Below are positions 8,461 to 13,714 of a stretch of DNA of 20,492 nt, one piece after another (position 1 is the stretch's first letter; each line of letters opens with the position of its first letter). Source of the DNA: Lachnospiraceae bacterium (GTDB lineage Bacteria; Bacillota; Clostridia; Lachnospirales; Lachnospiraceae); assembly GCA_900767585.1 (NCBI GenBank), contig CAAFZP010000083.1, forward strand, positions 1 through 20,492. The letters are read 5' to 3'. A program made the position numbers and the translations under genes. The notes under the pieces were generated by a model that had not been told where the DNA came from, did not search any database, and saw only the letters and a list, made by a program, of their open reading frames with translations.

Positions 8461-9174
8461 TCAAGATGTTTTTGATGCAATGCTTTGACGCAGCTTTTGC
8501 TCTTCTTCTCTTGTGAGTCTACGGTACTCTCCCGGTCTTAGGTTTCCTAATCGTATATTCATGATACGCACCCGTTTTAAATGTACAACCCGCACATGCA
8601 GAGCATCACACATGCGGCGAATCTGTCTGTTTAATCCCTGTGTCAATATAATCGAAAAATTCCGTGTCCCGGTTTTCTTCACTTTACATGGTTTTGTTAC
8701 CGTATCTAAGATTTCAACACCTTCGGACATATGCTTGATAAAATCTTCTGTGATATCTGTATTCACACGCACATGATATTCCTTTTCGTGATTATTTCTT
8801 GATCGCTGAATTTCATTTGCCAGATCACCGTCATTTGTAAGTAGCAAAAGTCCGGTCGAATCCTTATCGAGACGCCCTACATAGTTTACCCGTTCCGGGA
8901 ACTCCACATACCGGAAGATGCTGTCCGGATCTGCTTCTTTGGATGTACATACCTGTCCGATTGGTTTGTTATATGCATATATCACTTTTTTATTCTGCAG
9001 ATGCACCCGCTTTCCGTTACAACATACCGAAGAACTTTCACTGACACGTGTTCCAAGATCTGCGATTTCTCCATCCACGGTTACTTTTCCACTTTCAATC
9101 AACCGGTCGGCTTCTCTCCGTGAACAGATACCTGCCTCACTTAAATATTTATTTAATCGAATTTCATTAATCAT
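8461..9174 (-). CDS. rluF: 23S rRNA pseudouridine synthase, RluF-like (RsuA family)
   Basis: Isomerises a specific uridine in 23S rRNA to pseudouridine; in E. coli RluF the target is U2604. The 237 residues have an N-terminal S4 RNA-binding domain (IRLNKYLSEAGICSRREADRLI, about 5-65) and then the RsuA-type catalytic domain. The catalytic aspartate is Asp103 in NYVGRLDKDSTGLLLLTNDGD. The C-terminal GLNRQIRRMCDALHVRVVHLKRVRI closely resembles RluF rather than RluB or RsuA. ATG at 9174 follows GAGGG. It heads a row with ligA and metA and is divergent from the Lrp-family regulator. RluF versus RluB is judged from motif wording only. Confidence 0.88.
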   Translation of the reverse strand: MINEIRLNKYLSEAGICSRREADRLIESGKVTVDGEIADLGTRVSESSSVCCNGKRVHLQNKKVIYAYNKPIGQVCTSKEADPDSIFRYVEFPERVNYVGRLDKDSTGLLLLTNDGDLANEIQRSRNNHEKEYHVRVNTDITEDFIKHMSEGVEILDTVTKPCKVKKTGTRNFSIILTQGLNRQIRRMCDALHVRVVHLKRVRIMNIRLGNLRPGEYRRLTREEEQKLRQSIASKTS

Positions 9175-9204
9175 AGCTTCCCTCTTAATTTTTTTAATTT
9201 TTTA

Positions 9205-9233
9205 TTGCTTTTTAAATTGTATGGTTGTATAAT
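9205..9233 (+). promoter_or_regulatory. Predicted sigma-A promoter of the Lrp-family gene
   Basis: TTGCTT (9205-9210) and a consensus TATAAT (9228-9233) with a 17-base spacer. Transcription would start near 9240, about 34 bases before the ATG at 9274, leaving just enough leader for the AAAGGAGG site. Confidence 0.7.
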
Positions 9234-9254
9234 CGCTTTATAAATTTTAGTAAA
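9226..9254 (-). promoter_or_regulatory. Weak candidate promoter for rluF, overlapping the Lrp gene promoter
   Basis: On the minus strand TTTACT (9254-9249) and TATACA (9231-9226) are 17 bases apart. The -10 shares bases with the plus-strand TATAAT at 9228-9233, so the two promoters would compete for polymerase. The match to consensus is moderate and the region is AT-rich, so chance is possible. Confidence 0.35.
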
Positions 9255-9273
9255 AACGCAAAGGAGGCACATT

Positions 9274-9753
9274 ATGGATAAAATTGACAAGAAAATTCTT
9301 CACTTATTACAGGAAAATGCCAGATATCCTCTCAAGCATCTGGCAAGCAAAGTTTTTCTTTCGTCTCCGGCAGTTTCTGCACGAATTGAGCGATTAGAAA
9401 AAAGCGGTATCATATCAGGTTATCACGCGAGTGTATCTCCTGTCTCTCTTGGATATCATATCACAGCATTTATTAACATGGCGCTTGACCCAAAACGGAA
9501 ACCAGAATTTTACCCGTTTATTGAAGCATGTCCAAATGTTTTGGAGTGCAATTGCGTAACCGGCGCTTATTCTATGCTGATCAAAGTATGTTTCCCAAGC
9601 ACGATGGAATTGGATACATTTATTGGTCAGTTGCAAAAATACGGAAATACAGAGACGCAAATCGTATTCTCTACTCCCGTTCAACCGCGAGGCATCGATG
9701 TCAGAGCCATGGATGAGGACGATGATATGGATGAGGACGATGACGATTTATAA
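9274..9753 (+). CDS. Lrp/AsnC-family transcriptional regulator with acidic tail
   Basis: DNA-binding regulator of the leucine-responsive/AsnC type, usually an octamer or dimer whose binding changes with an amino acid ligand. The 159 residues show the N-terminal helix-turn-helix (MDKIDKKILHLLQENARYPLKHLA, then VFLSSPAVSARIERLEKSGII, residues 1-48) and a C-terminal RAM ligand-binding domain (about 62-140). The last 15 residues are almost all Asp/Glu (MDEDDDMDEDDDDL), which is not typical of the family. ATG at 9274 follows AAAGGAGG. It has its own promoter and terminator, so it is monocistronic. It is divergent from rluF-ligA-metA, and as many Lrp-type genes regulate themselves and a divergent neighbour, control of that row is plausible but only inferred. 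Confidence 0.94.
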   Translation: MDKIDKKILHLLQENARYPLKHLASKVFLSSPAVSARIERLEKSGIISGYHASVSPVSLGYHITAFINMALDPKRKPEFYPFIEACPNVLECNCVTGAYSMLIKVCFPSTMELDTFIGQLQKYGNTETQIVFSTPVQPRGIDVRAMDEDDDMDEDDDDL

Positions 9754-9773
9754 TCAACCGCACATTATAACAA

Positions 9774-9807
9774 TAGGGCTGTTGCAAGCAACAGCCCTTA
9801 TTTTTTA
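9774..9807 (+). terminator. Intrinsic terminator of the Lrp-family gene
   Basis: AGGGCTGTTG and CAACAGCCCT form a GC-rich stem with a 4-base loop, followed by TATTTTTT on the plus strand, 21 bases after the stop codon. On the minus strand the bases after the stem are less U-rich (ATTGTTAT), so it may also stop the convergent membrane-protein transcript, but less efficiently. Confidence 0.9.
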
Positions 9808-9837
9808 CTTTTCAAGCTGATGTCAGCCTGCCATCTT

Positions 9838-10503
9838 TTATTTTCCTGAACTAATCGTATTATAAAAATCTGCAAATGCTGAATCGCTTGCAATACAACT
9901 GTTTACATTATCCTGTACCGCTTTGTACAGATTCTGGATATCTGAAGTCCTGTTCTGCGTATCGATATAGTCTTTTACTTCCTGGGAATGCTCCGAATTA
10001 TCAATCTTGTATCCATCTGCTGTTTTCAATACATAAAACTGATTGATATTCAAAGGAACACTCGTGATGTTTGCAAGACTTAAATTGCTTGTTACATATA
10101 CTAAGGTTGCATCTTCTGTATATCCCGGAAGTGTATAACAATTTACATTTGCATACGATTTAATAACAGTTGCTCTCTGCTGGTAAATTGTCATATCGTC
10201 GAACTGGGAAGGATCTGTCACAAGACTCTGAAGCTTGTTCTGATCACAGACAGCCAATGCTGCATAGTATTCTACAATCAGAGAGTTGATATCAAGATTC
10301 GCATTTGTCTCATATCCAAATCCGGTCTGTTCATTCTCAACGGCATCTGTATTTGTCGCCTTGTCTTTATTCCATATCTTTAAATCAAGATCCGAGAAAA
10401 AATAAAAATAAAAGACAACTGCAAGCAAAATAAAGATCATCCACCCAAGAAATAACATCAGACCTGCAATTCCCTTTTTCTTTTTTGTATCCTTCTTACT
10501 CAT
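9838..10503 (-). CDS. Hypothetical membrane-anchored protein with one N-terminal helix
   Basis: I do not recognise a named family. The 221 residues begin with a lysine-rich cytoplasmic stretch (MSKKDTKKKKG), then one membrane helix at about residues 12-37 (LMLFLGWMIFILLAVVFYFYFF). The remainder, about 180 residues, should lie outside the cell. That part (NLDINSLIVEYYAALAVCDQNKLQSLV through FYVLKTADGYKIDNSEH) resembles an alpha+beta NTF2-like layout, but this is a guess from pattern. ATG at 10503 follows a near-perfect AAGGAGGA site; the frame opens earlier, but inside the tRNA gene. It starts 32 bases after the tRNA-Arg 3' end with no promoter or terminator visible between them, so it is probably the last cistron of the nusA-ribF transcript. 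Confidence 0.85.
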   Translation of the reverse strand: MSKKDTKKKKGIAGLMLFLGWMIFILLAVVFYFYFFSDLDLKIWNKDKATNTDAVENEQTGFGYETNANLDINSLIVEYYAALAVCDQNKLQSLVTDPSQFDDMTIYQQRATVIKSYANVNCYTLPGYTEDATLVYVTSNLSLANITSVPLNINQFYVLKTADGYKIDNSEHSQEVKDYIDTQNRTSDIQNLYKAVQDNVNSCIASDSAFADFYNTISSGK

Positions 10504-10535
10504 ATGTCCTCCTTCGAACAATATCATATGAAAAG

Positions 10536-10607
10536 TGCACCAGAGAGGAATCGAACCTCCGCACATGGCTCCGGAGGCCATTGCTCTATCCACTGAGCTA
10601 CTGGTGC
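10536..10607 (-). tRNA. tRNA-Arg, anticodon CCG
   Basis: The cloverleaf folds completely: acceptor GCACCAG/CTGGTGC, D stem GCTC/GAGC, anticodon stem ATGGC/GCCAT with loop CTCCGGA (anticodon CCG at 10574-10572, decoding CGG), and T arm GGAGG-TTCGATT-CCTCT. The discriminator base is A and CCA is not encoded (next bases CTTTT), so it must be added after transcription. The first ten bases of the tRNA are also the end of the ribF coding sequence, including its TAG stop codon. No promoter is visible between ribF and the tRNA, so it appears to be processed from the long operon mRNA. Confidence 0.97.
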
Positions 10608-11482
10608 ATGACCTCTATTGTATCTGATTTGATCTGATTTTTCAAGTCCTGAATGCTATCAAATTTCATTTCTTTTCGAATTTGTTGCAAAAAATTCACT
10701 TTTATATACTTTCCATACAGATTTTCATCCAGAGAAAGTACATTCGTTTCTACTTTTATTTTATGATCCGTGTCTACCGTCGGATTTTCTCCAACATTTG
10801 TAACGCCTTTATAAACTGTACCGTCTATAACCACTTCTGTCGCATAAACCCCGTTTTGAACCATATATTTATCCGGTTGCGGAATCAGATTGGCAGTCGG
10901 AAATCCAATTGTTCTTCCCAATTGTTTGCCATGTTGTACGATTCCTTCTATGCTGTAAGGCCTGCCAAGAAAACGGTCTGCCTTTGATACATTTCCTTCG
11001 TCAAGCAGCGCACGGATATAAGAGGAACTGATGACAACATGATCTTCCTGAAGCTTTTCGTATGCAATGACAGAAAATCCATATTGATTACCAAAAGATG
11101 TCAAAAGAGAAACATCACCCTGTCTGTTTTTTCCAAAGCGAAAATCTTTTCCGACTATCACACAGGACGGATGTAACCGGTTCACAAAATCCATGATAAA
11201 GGCTTCCGGCTTTATCGATGCAAATTTTTTATTGAATTCACATGTAATATTGTAATCAATCCCGATTTTTTCAAATATCTCATCCCGTTCTGCGATCGTG
11301 CAGATCCGTTTTGTTTCCGGTTTATCAATGGATACAACGACAGATTCTTTTCCTTCTTCATGAGAAATCTGCAGAACTTTATGCAAAAGCAGCATATGAC
11401 CTTTGTGCAGCCCTTCAAATTTTCCAAGAGCAACGACTGTATCTGTCAAATTTATGTCATCTTTATATGCAAGTTTCTTCAA
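10598..11482 (-). CDS. ribF: Bifunctional riboflavin kinase / FMN adenylyltransferase
   Basis: Converts riboflavin to FMN and then FAD in the cytosol. With a TTG start at 11482 the protein has 294 residues. The N-terminal FAD synthetase domain has the nucleotidyltransferase motif LGKFEGLHKGH (residues 19-29; FEG where FDG is usual) and ISSSYIR at 151-157. The C-terminal flavokinase domain has GRTIGFPTANL at 189-199, VTNVGENPTV and a final KFDSIQDLKNQI. TTG is preferred because AGGA lies 7 bases upstream and overlaps the truB stop; ATG starts further up would overlap truB by dozens of bases and add residues unlike the family. The TAG stop falls inside the tRNA-Arg gene. Confidence 0.95.
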   Translation of the reverse strand: MKKLAYKDDINLTDTVVALGKFEGLHKGHMLLLHKVLQISHEEGKESVVVSIDKPETKRICTIAERDEIFEKIGIDYNITCEFNKKFASIKPEAFIMDFVNRLHPSCVIVGKDFRFGKNRQGDVSLLTSFGNQYGFSVIAYEKLQEDHVVISSSYIRALLDEGNVSKADRFLGRPYSIEGIVQHGKQLGRTIGFPTANLIPQPDKYMVQNGVYATEVVIDGTVYKGVTNVGENPTVDTDHKIKVETNVLSLDENLYGKYIKVNFLQQIRKEMKFDSIQDLKNQIKSDTIEVMHQ

Positions 11483-11492
11483 TTTCGTTTCC

Positions 11493-12398
11493 TCACAAAA
11501 ACATCTTGAATGGTTTGTATAGTTTTTCATGTGCATCATAATCATATAATGCAATAAAATTGCCATCCATATAAACACGGATTCTTTGCGTTGTATACAC
11601 GTCCGGATTCTTCAATAAAGCAGGGGATAATTTGTTCCCATTTTGAAGATATTTTTTTCCATCTTCTAATATCTCATATGCTGGATATTGCGTCAAAAGC
11701 GCATCAACCGGAAGAATATGATCCAGAATCGTCTGGTTTTTCACTGCATCCTCAATCTGTGATAAACGCAAGGCATCGCAAGCCTGAAATCCATGCAGAT
11801 TCATACGGAACAGTCCGCTTAAAACAGCATAGCACGAAAGCTTTCTACCTATATCCCGTACAAGTGACCGGATATAGGTTCCTTTTGAACAATGCACATC
11901 AAAACAATAGGTTCCATCTTCTTTGCGGATGATATTTTTTATATCATATATTTTTATATGGCGTGCTTCGCGCTCAATCTGGATGCCGGCTCTCGCATAT
12001 TCATATAATTTTTTACCGTCTTTTTTGATTGCAGAATACATCGGTGGAACCTGATCATATTCTCCCACAAATGATAAAATCGCTTCCTGTACCTGTTCAA
12101 ATGAAACCGTATCGATGCTTGATGAATCCGATCTGCATATGACATTTCCGGTGATATCTTCCGTATCCGTTTCAAATCCCAGTTTCATCTGCGCACGATA
12201 GATTTTATCGCCCTCTGTCAGCATATCAACAAGTTTTGTTGCTTTTCCGAGGCAGACAAGCAGGACACCTTCTGCCATCGGATCCAATGTCCCTGTATGC
12301 CCGATTTTCTTTTGCTTTAAGATACCTCGCAGTTTTGCAACCACATCAAAAGATGTAAATCCCGGTTCTTTATATACATTTAATATTCCATCTATCAA
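11493..12398 (-). CDS. truB: tRNA pseudouridine-55 synthase
   Basis: Makes pseudouridine 55 in the T loop of most tRNAs. The 301-residue protein starts (TTG)-IDGILNVYKEPGFTSFDVV and has the catalytic Asp39 in KKIGHTGTLDPMAEGVL, plus VPPMYSAIKKDGKKLYEYAR and CSKGTYIRSLVRDIG further on, followed by a C-terminal PUA-like region (about 230-301). No ATG exists near the conserved N-terminus; the TTG at 12398 overlaps the nrnA stop (TTGA) and has GAGGA six bases upstream. This makes it translationally coupled to nrnA. The ribF start follows 10 bases after its stop. Confidence 0.97.
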   Translation of the reverse strand: MIDGILNVYKEPGFTSFDVVAKLRGILKQKKIGHTGTLDPMAEGVLLVCLGKATKLVDMLTEGDKIYRAQMKLGFETDTEDITGNVICRSDSSSIDTVSFEQVQEAILSFVGEYDQVPPMYSAIKKDGKKLYEYARAGIQIEREARHIKIYDIKNIIRKEDGTYCFDVHCSKGTYIRSLVRDIGRKLSCYAVLSGLFRMNLHGFQACDALRLSQIEDAVKNQTILDHILPVDALLTQYPAYEILEDGKKYLQNGNKLSPALLKNPDVYTTQRIRVYMDGNFIALYDYDAHEKLYKPFKMFL

Positions 12399-13357
12399 AG
12401 CTGTTCCTCAATCATTTCTAAAATCTGTGCCAGCACGGTGTCAAAATCTCCGGATGCCTCAAATCCGGCTGCCCGGATATGTCCGCCTCCGCCAAAAGCC
12501 ACTGCAATTTTACTCACATCCACTTTGCTGATGGAACGAAGACTTACTTTCCATTTTTCATCTGTTCCAAGCTGATAAATGAAAATAGCAACTTCCACTC
12601 CATCAATCACACGAATTTGATCTATGATTCCTTCTGTCTCTTCCTTTCCACAGGAGAAAGTCATAAACAGCTCTCTTGTCACAGATGTATAAACAACTTT
12701 TCCGCCAAGCGCAAGCCTTGCATCCAGCATCGCATGTCCGGTCAGAAGATTCTGTTTATAGGTGACACGATAAAATGTATCATCAATAATCTTCTGCGCA
12801 TTGACACCATAGGAAAGGAGATCACCGGCAATATGCATCGTCTCTTTTGTACATGCCGGATACTTAAATACACCTGTATCATGCACGATTCCCAGATACA
12901 TACATTCGGCACTTGCAAGTGTTATCTTCTCCGGTTCTAAAAAACGGTATAAAATTTCACTCGCCGAAGATGCATCCGGATCACAATAGAAATAATCGCC
13001 AAATCCCTGATTGCTTCTATGATGGTCCAGGCAGACACTCTGTTTTGCCATCCCAAAAAGATCATAAAACACTCCATGTCGATCCCTGTCTCCACAGTCC
13101 AGCGAAATTGCCAAATCCAGAGATTCATTGGAAGGAGTAAAACAAATCTTGTCTGCTCCCTGCAGGAAAGAAAATTTGCGTGGCAGATCTTCAAGATATA
13201 CCGTTACTTTTTTCTCATAATTATCCTGAATATAATTATATAATCCAAGGCAGGAACCAACGCAGTCACCATCCGGACGCACATGTCCAAATATACCGAT
13301 TTTCCCTGCATCTTTGATTCTATTGAGTAATTCCTGTTTCATTATTTTGTCTGGCAT
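12395..13357 (-). CDS. nrnA: DHH/DHHA1 phosphoesterase, NrnA-type oligoribonuclease/pAp phosphatase
   Basis: Predicted to degrade short RNA oligonucleotides and/or dephosphorylate 3'-phosphoadenosine 5'-phosphate, and possibly linear cyclic-dinucleotide products. The 320 residues carry the DHH metal motifs in order: GHVRPDGDCVGS (His25, Asp29, Asp31), LDCGD (Asp87) and LDHHRSN (Asp111, His112, His113). The DHHA1 motif GGGGHIRAAGF lies near residue 290. This position between rbfA and truB is common in clostridial nusA operons. ATG at 13357 is chosen, with a weak AAGAAG in front; ATG at 13342 is an alternative. The start overlaps the rbfA 3' end by 38 bases, suggesting coupling. NrnA substrate range is inferred from the family. 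Confidence 0.93.
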   Translation of the reverse strand: MPDKIMKQELLNRIKDAGKIGIFGHVRPDGDCVGSCLGLYNYIQDNYEKKVTVYLEDLPRKFSFLQGADKICFTPSNESLDLAISLDCGDRDRHGVFYDLFGMAKQSVCLDHHRSNQGFGDYFYCDPDASSASEILYRFLEPEKITLASAECMYLGIVHDTGVFKYPACTKETMHIAGDLLSYGVNAQKIIDDTFYRVTYKQNLLTGHAMLDARLALGGKVVYTSVTRELFMTFSCGKEETEGIIDQIRVIDGVEVAIFIYQLGTDEKWKVSLRSISKVDVSKIAVAFGGGGHIRAAGFEASGDFDTVLAQILEMIEEQL

Positions 13358-13712
13358 GATCTTCTTTCATTACCTCATCTATCCGTTTTGACATGTAATT
13401 TCCATACTCAATGGATGTATCGAGTACAAACGTAAGCTCTGGTGTATTTCGGAGATTGACTGTACGCGCCAGTTCATGGCGGATATATCCACTTGCCTGC
13501 TCAAGTCCTTTTAACGTCTGCGCTGCGGACTCTGCATCTCCAAGTACACTGATATATGCTTTACAATATTTCAGATCCTGTGTCACCATGACATCCGTTA
13601 CAGATGTCATGGGATTAATACGCGGATCTTTTAATTCCATCCGGATAATACGGGACAACTCTTTTTGTACTTCCCCGTTTATCCTTTGTGATTTATGACT
13701 TGTTTTTTTCAT
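13320..13712 (-). CDS. rbfA: 30S ribosome-binding factor A
   Basis: Small KH-like protein that binds immature 30S subunits and helps process the 16S rRNA 5' end, important in the cold. The 130 residues show the family pattern: QRINGEVQKELSRIIRMELKDPRI at the N-terminus, then VTDVMVTQDLKYCKAYISVLG and LRNTPELTFVLDTSIEYG, with a short polar tail. ATG at 13712 comes two bases after the infB stop; the nearest GAGG is 13 bases upstream inside infB, so translation probably depends on coupling to infB. The 3' end overlaps nrnA. Confidence 0.96.
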   Translation of the reverse strand: MKKTSHKSQRINGEVQKELSRIIRMELKDPRINPMTSVTDVMVTQDLKYCKAYISVLGDAESAAQTLKGLEQASGYIRHELARTVNLRNTPELTFVLDTSIEYGNYMSKRIDEVMKEDHARQNNETGITQ

Positions 13713-13714
13713 TT

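Noticed and set aside
9812..9828. Second small hairpin as terminator of the membrane-protein gene
   Set aside because: The stem is short with a wobble pair and the following bases (GAAAAG) are not U-rich.
11483..11578. Upstream extension of ribF overlapping truB
   Set aside because: The added residues do not look like RibF and the TTG at 11482 has a proper ribosome binding site; the extension would overlap conserved truB sequence.
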